Below are positions 8,048-17,290 of a stretch of DNA of 64,000 bases, one piece after another. Below the pieces are notes generated by a model. The model was not told where the DNA came from and ran no database searches. It was given only the letters and a program-made list of their open reading frames with translations. Made by a program: the position numbers and the translations under genes. Source of the stretch: Leptolyngbya sp. FACHB-261 (lineage in GTDB: Bacteria; Cyanobacteriota; Cyanobacteriia; FACHB-261); NCBI RefSeq assembly GCF_014696065.1, contig NZ_JACJPL010000015.1, positions 1 to 64,000 on the forward strand, in the 5' to 3' direction. Within the stretch, counting starts at the first letter, position 1. Each line of letters begins with the position of its first letter.

Positions 8048-8403
8048 TTGGTATCGCTTAAGGAACTGACTTAGGGATATCAGTAAGTTGGCGGTTAATG
8101 GCTATAGCACAGAGCCGCTTTAGCCCAAGCTTCTCGTGTTTTAACAAACTAATACTGCTTAGGTTGTCAATTCCGATAATCTAAATTTCACCGCACTAAA
8201 TTGTATGGCTTAGATTGCACGATTAGAGCACTCTAATGCACACTTTAGTGCCCTTTGCATTTTCCGGTGGATAGTTCCCATTTCAACCGTTTGGCGTTAA
8301 TCTTAACAATAATAAAATTTTTGCTGTGGCCCTTCATTCTGCTTAACGGGGTCAGGGTCCTTGACAGCACCGAGTCAGCCTAGAGACGGCGAAGGTCAGG
8401 CGA
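8048..8403. promoter_or_regulatory. Intergenic region upstream of ndhF4
   Basis: About 355 bp, AT-rich from 8130 to 8330, with no gene and no clear intrinsic terminator after ccmO. The stretch GTTAATCTTAACAATAATAA near 8295-8315 is a plausible promoter or LysR-type target, but no consensus is met well enough to name a site. Confidence 0.4.
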
Positions 8404-10230
8404 ATGAATGATTTTTTTCTAGCAACTAGCGTGTGGGTTCCCTGTTATGGGCTCATAGGCGCTTTGTTGACTTTGCCGTGGGCAACTGGGGTAATCCGGC
8501 GAACCGGCCCGAGACCAGCAGCTTATTTCAATCTCTTGATGACCGTTTTGTCGCTGGTCCATAGCTCGATTCTGTTAAATGCAAGCTGGAACAAGCCGCC
8601 ACGATCGATCACGATTCCTTGGCTGCAAGCTGCGGACTTAAATCTGTCTTTTTCGCTAGAGATTTCGCAAGTTAGTACTGGGGCAACAGTAGTAGTCACG
8701 GGCTTAACCCTACTGGCTTTAATCTACGCCCTAGGTTCCATGGAGATGGATTGGGCGATGGCGCGTTTTTACGCGCTAATGGGATTTTTCGAATGCGCGA
8801 TGAGTGGTTTGGCCCTCAGCGACTCGCTGTTTTTGAGCTACGCCCTTCTAGAAATGCTCACCCTCTCGACTTACTTACTGGTGGGATTCTGGTATGCCCA
8901 ACCGTTAGTAGTCACAGCGGCTCGTGATGCCTTCTGGACTAAGCGAGTTGGCGATTTAATTTTGTTGATGGGTGTAGTGGCGCTTTCTACCCTGGCTGGC
9001 AGCTTAAACTTCTCTAGCTTGGCGGACTGGGCACAAACTGCAAACTTGTCTCCCTCGGTTGCAGCACTGCTCGGTTTAGCACTGATCGCAGGTCCGACAG
9101 GTAAATGTGCCCAATTCCCGCTGCACTTATGGCTGGACGAAGCGATGGAGGGGCCGAACCCAGCTTCAGTGTTGCGCAACTCGGTTGTTGTTGCTTGCGG
9201 TGCCTATCTGCTGATCAATCTCCAGCCCGTCTTGGCCCTTTCCCCCATAACTTCCATTGCTCTGTGTGTTCTGGGTGCCATGACAGCAGTTGGGGCTTCG
9301 CTAGTCGCTCTGGCCCAGATCGACCTCAAACGCGCCCTTTCCCACTCGACTAGCGCTTACATGGGGCTGGTGTTTCTGGCGGTAGGTTTGAATCAGCCGG
9401 AGATTGCCCTGCTGTTTTTGTTTACCCACGCCATCGCTAAAGCGCTTCTGTTCATGAGCACAGGCGCCGTCATCATGACGACGTTCACGCAGGATTTGAC
9501 CGAGATGGGCGGCTTAGGCGCTCGTATGCCTGTCACTACCACTGCTTATGTCGTTGGTGCAGCGGGTCTAGTAGCGCTCGTACCACTAGGCAGCTTCTGG
9601 TCGATGCTGCGCTGGGCAGATAGCGTTGGATCGGTTTCGCTATGGCTGGTGGCGGTGCTGCTACTGGTGAATGGCCTCACGGCCTTCAATTTGACTCGTG
9701 TGTTTGGTTTAGTATTCGCGGGGCCACCCAAGCCAAAAACCCGCCGTGCCCCAGAGGTGGCCTGGCCAGTCGCGCTGCCCTTGGTAACGCTAACTGTGAT
9801 TACGTTGCTGGTGCCCGTGATGCTGGCTCAGTGGCAACAGTTGCCACTGAGCACACTCAACTGGCCCGTGCTTGGGCTATTGGTGGCCTCAAGTGGCTTG
9901 GGTTGTGTAGTGGGCGCTGCGCTCTATCTCAACCCCGCAGTACCAAAGCCAGTCGCCGCCTGGGCCCCCTTACAAAACTTGTTAGCCTACGACTTCTATA
10001 TCGAACGTCTCTACCGTTTGAGTGTGGTCTTGTGGGTTAACCAAGGCTCTCGGTTAACATCCTGGATTGACCACTATCTGGTTGATGGGCTCGTTAATTT
10101 AGTGGGCCTGGTCTCAATTTTCAGCGGCGAAAGTTTGAAGTACACCTCGTCTGGTCGGTCCCAGCTCTACCTGCTGGTGGTGTTTCTAGGCGTCGTTATG
10201 CTAGGGGCCCTAGTGGGCTGGTCGTTTTAG
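8404..10230 (+). CDS. ndhF4: NDH-1 subunit NdhF4 (CO2-uptake NDH-1MS' complex)
   Basis: 608 residues, a polytopic antiporter-like proton-pumping subunit of photosynthetic complex I (NDH-1), with many hydrophobic segments. It contains the quinone-oxidoreductase/Mrp antiporter core (GPTGKCAQFPLHLWLDEAMEGP, LKRALSHSTSAYMGLVFLAVG). Shorter than respiratory NdhF1, as expected for the F3/F4 class. The following ndhD and cupB assign it to the constitutive CO2-uptake form, because the third gene is CupB-like. It would pair with NdhD4 in the distal membrane arm, where pumping is coupled to CO2 hydration by CupB. Confidence 0.88.
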   Translation: MNDFFLATSVWVPCYGLIGALLTLPWATGVIRRTGPRPAAYFNLLMTVLSLVHSSILLNASWNKPPRSITIPWLQAADLNLSFSLEISQVSTGATVVVTGLTLLALIYALGSMEMDWAMARFYALMGFFECAMSGLALSDSLFLSYALLEMLTLSTYLLVGFWYAQPLVVTAARDAFWTKRVGDLILLMGVVALSTLAGSLNFSSLADWAQTANLSPSVAALLGLALIAGPTGKCAQFPLHLWLDEAMEGPNPASVLRNSVVVACGAYLLINLQPVLALSPITSIALCVLGAMTAVGASLVALAQIDLKRALSHSTSAYMGLVFLAVGLNQPEIALLFLFTHAIAKALLFMSTGAVIMTTFTQDLTEMGGLGARMPVTTTAYVVGAAGLVALVPLGSFWSMLRWADSVGSVSLWLVAVLLLVNGLTAFNLTRVFGLVFAGPPKPKTRRAPEVAWPVALPLVTLTVITLLVPVMLAQWQQLPLSTLNWPVLGLLVASSGLGCVVGAALYLNPAVPKPVAAWAPLQNLLAYDFYIERLYRLSVVLWVNQGSRLTSWIDHYLVDGLVNLVGLVSIFSGESLKYTSSGRSQLYLLVVFLGVVMLGALVGWSF

Positions 10231-10247
10231 TGGAGCGAGATTGAGCA

Positions 10248-11744
10248 ATGCTAAGCCCCTTAATTTGGTCATCACTGCTAGGTGCCCTGCTGGTTGGCTT
10301 CCTACCAAGTTCGGTGAGCGCGAGCCGCTTACGACTGATCACTCTAGCCATTGCCAGTGGCACGTTTCTCTGGACGCTCTGGCTGATCACCCAATTCGAC
10401 CCCGGTAGTGCGGGCTTTCAGTTTGAGGAAGACCTGCCCTGGTTAGCCGCTTTGGGTCTGAGTTATCAGTTGGGTATCGACGGTCTGTCACTGCCGCTCG
10501 TGGCGCTGAACGGTCTGCTTGTTTGCATTGCTGTTTACAGCGGCGGTGAGGTACAAAGGCCTCGGTTTTATTACGCCCTGATTTTATTGCTCAGTGCTGG
10601 GGTGATCGGTGCCTTTCTGGCCCAAAACCTGCTGCTATTTTTTCTGTTTTACGAGCTAGAGCTGATTCCCCTGTATTTGCTGATTGCGATTTGGGGTGGC
10701 CCAAGACGGGGTTATGCAGCCACCAAGTTCTTGATTTACACGGCCGTCTCTGGTGTGTTGATCTTGGCAGCCTTCTTCGGGCTGGTTTGGCTCAGCGATT
10801 CCTCCACCTTCGACTATGGGCCGCTACGCAACCAGGTGTTGCCGCTAGGCAGTCAGATTGCCCTCTTGCTCACTCTGTTGGTTGGTTTCGGCATCAAGAC
10901 TCCGTTGGTTCCCCTGCATACCTGGTTACCGGATGCTCACGTTGAAGCCTCCACCCCAGTTTCTGTACTCCTGGCAGGGGTGCTCTTGAAGCTGGGAACT
11001 TATGGCTTGCTGCGCTTTGGCCTGGGGCTCTTTCCCGAGGCTTGGCAAGTGTTGGCGCCAGGGCTGGCAACCTGGGCTGTGGTCAGTGTCCTCTATGGTT
11101 GCTTTGCAGCAATTGTCCAGACGGACATGAAAAAGATGGTGGCTTACAGCTCCGTAGGCCACATGGGTTACATTTTGCTGGCCAGCGCGGCGGCAACACC
11201 GCTCAGCATTCTAGGCGCCACCTTTCAGATGGTGAGCCACGGCTTAATTTCGGCGCTGCTGTTTCTGTTGGTAGGCATTGTCTACCAAAAAGCAGGCACC
11301 CGGGATCTGAATCTACTCAACGGTTTGCTCAATCCGGAGCGGGGCTTACCAATCATCGGCAGTTTGATGGTAGTCGGCGTAATGGCTAGCGCAGGCATCC
11401 CTGGCATGGTCGGATTCATTTCTGAATTTCTGGTGTTCCGGGGCAGCTTTGTGGTGTTCCCCGTGCAAACCCTGCTGTGCATGATTGGGACTGGCCTGAC
11501 TGCGGTTTACTTCTTGATTTTGCTGAACCGAGCTTTCTTCGGTCGCCTGTCCGAACGAGTGGAAAGCCTGCCCCGCATTACCTGGTTTGAGCGGGCTCCA
11601 GCCTTGGTTTTGGCGGTTCTAATTGTTGTCTTAGGAATACAGCCCAATTGGGTGGTGCGGTGGAGTGAACCCACAACAACTGCCTTGCTGAGCCCAGGTC
11701 CTGTGATCACTCAATTACCTGCTGTTGAGATCCCCAAACTCTAA
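10248..11744 (+). CDS. ndhD4: NDH-1 subunit NdhD4
   Basis: 498 residues, NdhD/NuoM-type proton-pumping membrane subunit. Signature segments include YELELIPLYLLIAIWGG (membrane glutamate), GFGIKTPLVPLHTWLPDAHVEA and KKMVAYSSVGHMGYILLA. It starts 17 bp after ndhF4, and cupB follows 22 bp after its stop, so the three genes form one operon. The pairing with a CupB-type gene identifies the D4 class. It is clearly paralogous to the second ndhD at 17291. Confidence 0.88.
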   Translation: MLSPLIWSSLLGALLVGFLPSSVSASRLRLITLAIASGTFLWTLWLITQFDPGSAGFQFEEDLPWLAALGLSYQLGIDGLSLPLVALNGLLVCIAVYSGGEVQRPRFYYALILLLSAGVIGAFLAQNLLLFFLFYELELIPLYLLIAIWGGPRRGYAATKFLIYTAVSGVLILAAFFGLVWLSDSSTFDYGPLRNQVLPLGSQIALLLTLLVGFGIKTPLVPLHTWLPDAHVEASTPVSVLLAGVLLKLGTYGLLRFGLGLFPEAWQVLAPGLATWAVVSVLYGCFAAIVQTDMKKMVAYSSVGHMGYILLASAAATPLSILGATFQMVSHGLISALLFLLVGIVYQKAGTRDLNLLNGLLNPERGLPIIGSLMVVGVMASAGIPGMVGFISEFLVFRGSFVVFPVQTLLCMIGTGLTAVYFLILLNRAFFGRLSERVESLPRITWFERAPALVLAVLIVVLGIQPNWVVRWSEPTTTALLSPGPVITQLPAVEIPKL

Positions 11745-11766
11745 GACCCAATCTAAGCCTGCTACC

Positions 11767-12921
11767 ATGACCAGCATTATTCAGAAGCCTTCCACTCATC
11801 CCCTGGTCGATATTATTGAGCGTGTAGAATCGGGCGGAGCACTCCTACCCGATTCTGAAACTAACGTCATTGAAGTCGTCGGTGTGCTCAAGAGCTATGG
11901 CGTTGTGCTTGATGCTTATTGGCGTAATTTGATCTACGTCGCGCAGGAGCAATTTCTCAATCCTTTTCCCTTCTTCAAATACTTCAATGGTGAGCTCTCT
12001 CCGCAAAAATTACTGAAGCATTGGTGGCACGATCGCATCAATTACGAGCTTTCTGAGTATGTGATGAAATCCATGCTCTGGCATGGGGGTGGGGGTCTAG
12101 ATACTTATCTGGATTCGCCAGAGTTTAGCGAGCGAGCTCAGAAGGCAATTGAAGCCAAAATCAAAGCGAATTTACCGCTTCGAGGTTTAAGCCGTCTGTT
12201 TCCTGCTTTTCTCCTAGAGCAGGTTCGGCAGATGGCTTATTACAGTGTCTTGGGGCAGTTCTGGGAGGTGATGAGCCCTCTATTCCTTGATCTCTCAGAC
12301 CGCTACGACCGGGGTGAAATTCACACCATTCCTCAAGTCGTTGAGCACGTTTTGGCAGGTCTGGTTGCCGCAGCCAACAACCCCATTACCTATGCTGTAG
12401 AAATCGGCAACCAGAGCTACGAAATCATTCCTAAATCAGCAGGCTTAACTTTCCTAACAGATGCTGCTGTGCCCTATGTAGAAGCGGTGTTCTTTAAATC
12501 ATTTCCCTTTAGAGGCACCGTTTCTTACAATGCTCAAGCTCATCAAATCCCACAAGAGCAAAAGCAATTCAGTTACGGTGTTTTATACGCTGATCCGTTG
12601 CCCATTGGCTCAGCAGGCATTCCACCCACTCTACTGATGCAGGATTTGCGGCATTACTTGCCCAACTACTTGCACGCCTTGTATTGTCAAAGCCCACGCG
12701 GTGAGGACGATCTGCGTGTGCAGATTTGCGTGAGCTTTCAGAAGTCAATGTTTTGTGTGACTACGGCTGCTATTCTAGGCCTAGCTCCCTATCCGATCAC
12801 AACCTCTGACCCCACGCAGCAGCAGGCCAACCGGACCTATCTTGAAGGCTGGATGGATCGGTTATTAGACTCGCGCTTACCCGGCTTTCAGGTTTGCGAT
12901 TTGCGCGCTTGCGAGCTGTAG
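11767..12921 (+). CDS. cupB: CO2 hydration protein CupB (ChpX)
   Basis: 384 residues from ATG 11767; an upstream in-frame start at 11725 would overlap ndhD4. CupB is the soluble subunit that turns CO2 into bicarbonate on the NDH-1MS' complex. It lacks the ~40-residue insertion after the FFKYF motif that CupA carries, which separates the two types. The pattern H-W-W-H-D-R places H85 and R90 at the pair proposed for zinc binding in Cup proteins. Other matches are PFRGTVSYNAQAHQIP and ADPLPIGSAGIPPTLLMQD. An intrinsic terminator follows 45 bp downstream. Confidence 0.92.
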   Translation: MTSIIQKPSTHPLVDIIERVESGGALLPDSETNVIEVVGVLKSYGVVLDAYWRNLIYVAQEQFLNPFPFFKYFNGELSPQKLLKHWWHDRINYELSEYVMKSMLWHGGGGLDTYLDSPEFSERAQKAIEAKIKANLPLRGLSRLFPAFLLEQVRQMAYYSVLGQFWEVMSPLFLDLSDRYDRGEIHTIPQVVEHVLAGLVAAANNPITYAVEIGNQSYEIIPKSAGLTFLTDAAVPYVEAVFFKSFPFRGTVSYNAQAHQIPQEQKQFSYGVLYADPLPIGSAGIPPTLLMQDLRHYLPNYLHALYCQSPRGEDDLRVQICVSFQKSMFCVTTAAILGLAPYPITTSDPTQQQANRTYLEGWMDRLLDSRLPGFQVCDLRACEL

Positions 12922-12965
12922 CAAGTTTGAATTGAGTGTAAACACTCATGGTAGCATCTTAGACA

Positions 12966-13010
12966 AGCTGCTTCTGGCTCTCTTTCAGGAGGGCAGAAGC
13001 AGCTGTTTTT
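12966..13010 (+). terminator. Intrinsic terminator after cupB
   Basis: Perfect 11-bp arms AGCTGCTTCTG (12966-12976) and CAGAAGCAGCT (12994-13004), followed by GTTTTT. It ends the ndhF4-ndhD4-cupB unit, so sbtA needs its own promoter in 13011-13083. Confidence 0.9.
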
Positions 13011-13083
13011 GGTTTCGTACAAACTTGATCATTAGGCTCTTGATACATTTCTGTTTCAAAAATAGTGTGGAGGGAAGGCGGGC

Positions 13084-14067
13084 ATGGATGCAGGTCTGGA
13101 TTTCAGCTTAATCGCATCTAATATTCTGAATCCCCCGATTCTCTTTTTCTTTCTAGGAATGCTGGCTGTTCTTTTAAAGTCAGATCTGGAAATTCCTCAA
13201 CCTTTACCTAAACTCTTCTCGCTCTATCTCTTGTTTGCAATTGGCTTTAAGGGGGGCGTCGAGTTAGTTAAAAGTGGTATCAGCCAGGAAGTATCGCTGA
13301 CACTGGTCGCAGCAATTATCATGGCTTGTGTGGTGCCTATCTACACGTTCTTTATTCTGAAGCTCAGGCTCGATATCTATAATGCTGCGGCCATCGCTGC
13401 TACCTATGGCTCGATTAGCGCCGTCACCTTCATCACTGCTGGTGCCTTCCTCGACAAACTGGGCATCGAGTTTGACGGCTACATGGTGGCGGCCTTAGCC
13501 CTGATGGAGTCTCCTGCAATCATTGTTGGGCTGATTCTGGTGAAGTTAGCAACTAGCGACCAGGATGATCGCGAGTTCTCCTGGCCTGAGGTTTTGCAGG
13601 AAGCTTTTTTGAATGGTTCTGTGTTTCTGCTGGTCGGCAGTTTAGTGATCGGCATGCTCACTGGCGAGAACGGCTGGCGCACAATCTCTCCTTTTAGCCA
13701 GGAGATGTTTTACGGCGTCCTCACGTTTTTTCTGCTAGATATGGGTTTAGTAGCAGCGAAACGGATCAAAGACTTGCAGAAGACCGGTCCCTTTTTGATC
13801 GCGTTCGCCCTACTGATTCCGATTGTTAACGCAGGTATTGGGCTGGGCATCGCCAAGCTGATTAACATGCCACCTGGAGACGCGCTTTTGTTCGCGGTTC
13901 TTTGCGCCAGCGCTTCTTACATTGCTGTTCCAGCCGCAATGCGAATGACTGTTCCAGAGGCGAACCCAAGCCTATATGTTTCAACCGCTTTGGCCGTAAC
14001 CTTCCCCTTCAACATCATCATCGGTATCCCTCTATATCTGTACGGCATTAATATGTTCTGGAGATGA
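13084..14067 (+). CDS. sbtA: Sodium-dependent bicarbonate transporter SbtA
   Basis: 327 residues and about ten membrane segments. Matches to the SbtA family include NPPILFFFLGMLAVLLKSDLEIP, the GFKGGVELVKSG segment, YGSISAVTFITAGAFLD and ALMESPAIIVGLIL, and near the end ASASYIAVPAAMRM. SbtA is a high-affinity Na+/bicarbonate symporter of the plasma membrane. It is shorter than the ~370-residue Synechocystis form because the central cytoplasmic loop, here KLATSDQDDREFSWPEV, is reduced. AGGGAAGG precedes the ATG. sbtB follows after only 4 bp. Confidence 0.94.
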   Translation: MDAGLDFSLIASNILNPPILFFFLGMLAVLLKSDLEIPQPLPKLFSLYLLFAIGFKGGVELVKSGISQEVSLTLVAAIIMACVVPIYTFFILKLRLDIYNAAAIAATYGSISAVTFITAGAFLDKLGIEFDGYMVAALALMESPAIIVGLILVKLATSDQDDREFSWPEVLQEAFLNGSVFLLVGSLVIGMLTGENGWRTISPFSQEMFYGVLTFFLLDMGLVAAKRIKDLQKTGPFLIAFALLIPIVNAGIGLGIAKLINMPPGDALLFAVLCASASYIAVPAAMRMTVPEANPSLYVSTALAVTFPFNIIIGIPLYLYGINMFWR

Positions 14068-14071
14068 CAGT

Positions 14072-14386
14072 ATGCATGCAGCCAAAAGAATAGAGATTAT
14101 TGCCAATTCTGCTGAATTAGGCAAGATTTTAGATGGTTTAGAAAAAGCTAGTGTTTCGGGTTATCTAGTAATTCGCAATGTTGCAGGCAAAGGCTTGAGT
14201 GGTGATGCTCCTAGCGCTTTTGAAGCAACGATGTTAGACAACGCCTATGTGATCGCATTTTGTGCGCCGGAATCAGCAAAACCCGCACTGGAAGCTGTCA
14301 GACCTATTCTCAATAAGTTTGGGGGTAGCTGTTTTATTTCTGACGCAATGGAAGTTGGTTCGATGCGTTGCGTTGCGTCACTTTAA
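14072..14386 (+). CDS. sbtB: PII-like regulator SbtB
   Basis: 104 residues, a PII-like ferredoxin-fold protein (AAKRIEIIANSAELGKILDGL, VSGYLVIRNVAGKGL, DNAYVIAFC). SbtB binds adenyl nucleotides, including cAMP, and regulates SbtA at the membrane. The C-terminus is ...GSMRCVASL: the CGPEGC-type redox loop known in Synechocystis SbtB is absent, so this is the shorter, non-R-loop type. Directly downstream of sbtA, and its stop is fused to the AAGGAGG ribosome site of the carbonic-anhydrase gene (14385-14391), which implies translational coupling of all three. Confidence 0.88.
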   Translation: MHAAKRIEIIANSAELGKILDGLEKASVSGYLVIRNVAGKGLSGDAPSAFEATMLDNAYVIAFCAPESAKPALEAVRPILNKFGGSCFISDAMEVGSMRCVASL

Positions 14387-14402
14387 GGAGGCTAGTTAAT
14401 CA

Positions 14403-15119
14403 ATGGTCTGGAGTCGTCCCTCGATCAGTCGTCGAGAGTTCTTAAAACTGGCAGAGATAGGAGGCGTGGGTCTGGTAGCGGCGGCAGTTGGACTTGGCCC
14501 TAGCCAACCCAGCCAAGCAGCTGACCTCAAGCCCAATCCCACTTCTCCGGCATCCGAGACAGCCCTCAAGCGTCTGCTTGAGGGCAACCAGCGTTTCGTT
14601 CGACATCGGCTCAGACATCCAGACCAGTCCCTAGCTCGTTTGCGAGAAGTAGCCCAATCTCAGCACCCGTTTGCGACCATTCTGAGCTGTGCCGACTCGC
14701 GGGTCGCCGCGGAAATTGTCTTTGACCAGGGCTTAGGCGATCTGTTCGACGTTCGGGTCGCTGGTAATATTGTCACGCCTGAAGTTGTTGGCAGCCTAGA
14801 GTATGCCGCAGCCCTACTCGAGACCCCCCTGCTCATGGTTTTGGGTCATGAGCGGTGTGGTGCTGTGACCGCAGCTGTTCAAGGTGAACGCCTGCCAGGC
14901 CAAGTAGGCAGCTTTGTGAAAGCGATCAAGCCAGCCTTGGCTCAGGTCAAAGGCAAAGCTGGGGACCCGGTTGACAACGCTGTGGTCGCCAACATCCAGT
15001 ATCAAATCAAACGGCTACAGCAAACCTCACCCCTGCTGAAGCAACTGAGTAAGGATGGCAAGCTGGCTATTGTGGGCGCCCGTTACGACCTTGATACCGG
15101 CGCAGTGGCTCTCGTTTAG
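14403..15119 (+). CDS. Tat-exported beta-carbonic anhydrase, copy 1 (sbtAB-linked)
   Basis: 238 residues. The N-terminus has a twin-arginine signal: S-R-R-E-F-L-K with R10/R11, a Gly/Ala/Val-rich hydrophobic stretch and a likely cleavage after PSQA near residue 39. The mature domain is a beta-class carbonic anhydrase with C96, D98 and R100 (CADSR) and H149/C152 (HERCGAV) as Zn and catalytic-dyad residues. It should work outside the cytoplasm, in periplasm or thylakoid lumen, interconverting CO2 and bicarbonate. It lacks the C-terminal part of carboxysomal CcaA, so it is not that enzyme. Last gene of sbtA-sbtB-CA, followed by a hairpin terminator. The only comparison I recall is periplasmic EcaB. 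Confidence 0.9.
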   Translation: MVWSRPSISRREFLKLAEIGGVGLVAAAVGLGPSQPSQAADLKPNPTSPASETALKRLLEGNQRFVRHRLRHPDQSLARLREVAQSQHPFATILSCADSRVAAEIVFDQGLGDLFDVRVAGNIVTPEVVGSLEYAAALLETPLLMVLGHERCGAVTAAVQGERLPGQVGSFVKAIKPALAQVKGKAGDPVDNAVVANIQYQIKRLQQTSPLLKQLSKDGKLAIVGARYDLDTGAVALV

Positions 15120-15230
15120 CACAGCTCCTCGCTACGGCAAAACCATGTTTTAGCCAAGACCTAATCCAAGCCCCTACTGCCTGAAGCAGGTTTTGGTACC
15201 CCAACTCCGAACAGCTCAACCCCAATAAAC

Positions 15231-15258
15231 AAGGCTCATCGGGTCGATGAGCCTTATT
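15231..15258 (+). terminator. Hairpin terminator after the first carbonic anhydrase gene
   Basis: Perfect 11-bp arms AAGGCTCATCG (15231-15241) and CGATGAGCCTT (15245-15255) with a 3-nt loop, followed by ATTAATAT. The T-run is weak but the hairpin is strong. Confidence 0.75.
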
Positions 15259-15453
15259 AATATCTCAAGTATTCAAATTTTCGTATTTTTGAGTATATGA
15301 TTACTTCAGGATTTGGAAGACCTGCGCAGTCGAGATTGGCTCGGTCATAAGTTCTTGGCCCCCTGGTCATTTGCGAGGGCGCACAGCGCTTCTGTACCTA
15401 TTTAAAGGTTCGAGTCCGAAAGTTCAAGTCTGAAGTTTCAAGGGCAGTTCTCA
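15256..15453 (+). promoter_or_regulatory. Upstream region of the ndhF3 operon with degenerate repeats
   Basis: This region must hold the promoter of the NDH-1MS operon. Directly before the gene are three degenerate 13-14-bp tandem units (GTTCGAGTCCGAAA, GTTCAAGTCTGAA, GTTTCAAGG; about 15408-15442). The first resembles a tRNA T-loop, but no tRNA can be folded. An AT-rich imperfect inverted repeat (TATTCAAA near 15268 and TTTGAGTA near 15289) could be a regulator site. I do not see the TCAATG-N10-ATCAAT box reported for NdhR/CcmR. Confidence 0.4.
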
Positions 15454-17277
15454 ATGGCTCAGTTCTTTCTCCAGACTGTCTGGTTGATTCCCAGCTACGC
15501 ACTCATCGGCGCCGTGCTGGCTCTACCCTGGTCCCCGGCGGTGATTCGCCGCACAGGACCCCGGCCATCCGGCTATGTCAATTTGTTCATGACCAGTCTG
15601 GCCTTACTTCACGGCTTGTTGGCTCTATCTGCGCTGTGGGGTCAACCGCCACACACCCTCTCGTTTTCCTGGTTAGAAGTTGCCGGTTTACATCTGACTT
15701 TCGATCTGAAAATCTCAGCGCTCACGGTTGGCGCCACGGTTCTCATCGCTGGGCTGAATCTACTCGCTCAGTTATTTGCAGTTGGCTACCTAGAGATGGA
15801 CTGGGGCTGGGCACGCTTCTACTCACTTATGGCCCTATTTGAGGCCGGCATGTGTGCCCTGGTGCTCTGCGATTCACTGTTCTTCAGCTACATCTTCCTA
15901 GAGATTCTGACTCTGGGGACCTATTTGCTGGTTGGCTACTGGTTCTCGCAACCCCTGGTGGTCACAGGCGCGCGGGACGCCTTTCTAACCAAGCGGGTTG
16001 GCGACCTCGTGCTGCTGATGGGCGTTCTGGCGCTGCTGCCTCTGGCTGGAACCTGGAATTTTTCAGAGCTTGCAGTGTGGGCGCAAACCGCCAATCTAGA
16101 ACCTAGAACCGCTACGCTACTGGGTCTAGCGCTGATTGCAGGACCGATGGGCAAGTGCGCTCAGTTTCCCCTACAGCTTTGGCTTGACGAAGCCATGGAA
16201 GGCCCAGTTCCTTCCTCTATCTTGCGTAACTCGGTTGTGGTTGCCACAGGCGCTTGGGTCTTGGTGAAGTTGGAGCCTGTTTTGGCTCTATCGCCGGTGG
16301 TCATGGCAACTTTGGTATTCATTGGTGCCTTGACTGCAGTTGGCGCTGCCCTGATTGCCATCGCTCAGGTCGATGTGAAGCGGGCACTGTCTTACTCGGT
16401 GAGTTCCTTCATGGGTCTGGTGTTCGTTGCAGTGGGCACGGGGCAAACAGAGGTTGCTCTCCTGTTGGTCTTTACCCACGCCATTGCCCAAGCACTCTTG
16501 TTCATGAGCATTGGTGCTGTGGTCTGGAACAGCATCACTCAGGATCTACGGCAATATGGCGGTCTTTGGTCCCGTCGCCCGATCTCAGGCATCGGCTTCG
16601 TGGTTGGTGCTGCAACTCTAGTGGGTTTACTGCCGCTGGGTAGCTTCTGGCCCATGGTCGAGTTGCTCAACCATTTCTGGACTACTGAACCCTGGTTAGC
16701 GGCTTTGGTGCTGCTGGTCAATGGTCTTACCGCTTTTAGCTTGACTCGCGTCTTTGGTCTGATTTTCGGTGGCCCGACCAAAGTAATGAGTTCACGCTCA
16801 CCAGAAGTGGCTTGGCCCATGATGCTGCCTTTGACACTGATGACCGGTTTTGCGCTGCACGTACCCCTGGTTCTGGCACAGTGGCAACTGCTACCAGCAT
16901 GGTCAACGCTCGACTGGTCTTTGACAACAGCTCTCGCGGTGACAGGCGCACTTGGTTGTGGCTTGGCCGGCGTACTTTATCTGCCGGGACGGCCTGAGTC
17001 GATTCAATTTGGTTCCAAGTCGTTCCAAGAGTTCTTTGCTTACGACTTTTACATTCAGCGCATTTACCGTGTGAGCGTAGTTGGCCTGGTCGATGTCCTG
17101 TCCCGGTTTGTGTCTTGGGTCGACCACTACCTGGTGGATGGCGTGGTCAATTTCACGGGCCTAGCGACCATTTTCAGCGGTCAAGTTCTGCGCTACAGCG
17201 TTTCTGGGCTCTCCCAGGTTTACATCCTGGCAATTCTGCTGGGCATGTTGTTGGTCGGTCTTCTGGTGATGCAGTAA
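15454..17277 (+). CDS. ndhF3: NDH-1 subunit NdhF3 (inducible CO2-uptake NDH-1MS complex)
   Basis: 607 residues, paralogous to the ndhF at 8404 along the whole length: same IRRTGPRPSGY start region, QFPLQLWLDEAMEGPVPSSILRN and VKRALSYSVSSFMGLVFVAVG. As the antiporter-like subunit of the low-CO2-inducible NDH-1MS complex it would pump protons in the distal arm next to NdhD3. The assignment to the F3 class rests on the CupA-type gene two places downstream. ndhD3 begins 13 bp after its stop. Confidence 0.88.
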   Translation: MAQFFLQTVWLIPSYALIGAVLALPWSPAVIRRTGPRPSGYVNLFMTSLALLHGLLALSALWGQPPHTLSFSWLEVAGLHLTFDLKISALTVGATVLIAGLNLLAQLFAVGYLEMDWGWARFYSLMALFEAGMCALVLCDSLFFSYIFLEILTLGTYLLVGYWFSQPLVVTGARDAFLTKRVGDLVLLMGVLALLPLAGTWNFSELAVWAQTANLEPRTATLLGLALIAGPMGKCAQFPLQLWLDEAMEGPVPSSILRNSVVVATGAWVLVKLEPVLALSPVVMATLVFIGALTAVGAALIAIAQVDVKRALSYSVSSFMGLVFVAVGTGQTEVALLLVFTHAIAQALLFMSIGAVVWNSITQDLRQYGGLWSRRPISGIGFVVGAATLVGLLPLGSFWPMVELLNHFWTTEPWLAALVLLVNGLTAFSLTRVFGLIFGGPTKVMSSRSPEVAWPMMLPLTLMTGFALHVPLVLAQWQLLPAWSTLDWSLTTALAVTGALGCGLAGVLYLPGRPESIQFGSKSFQEFFAYDFYIQRIYRVSVVGLVDVLSRFVSWVDHYLVDGVVNFTGLATIFSGQVLRYSVSGLSQVYILAILLGMLLVGLLVMQ

Positions 17278-17290
17278 GCGGAGAGTATCA

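Noticed and set aside
14403-15119. Carboxysomal carbonic anhydrase CcaA
   Set aside because: The twin-arginine signal and the absence of the CcaA C-terminal extension argue for an exported enzyme.
15400-15430. GGTTCGAGTCC motif resembling a tRNA T-loop
   Set aside because: No acceptor, anticodon or matching T-stem can be folded around it; it belongs to three degenerate 13-14-bp repeats.
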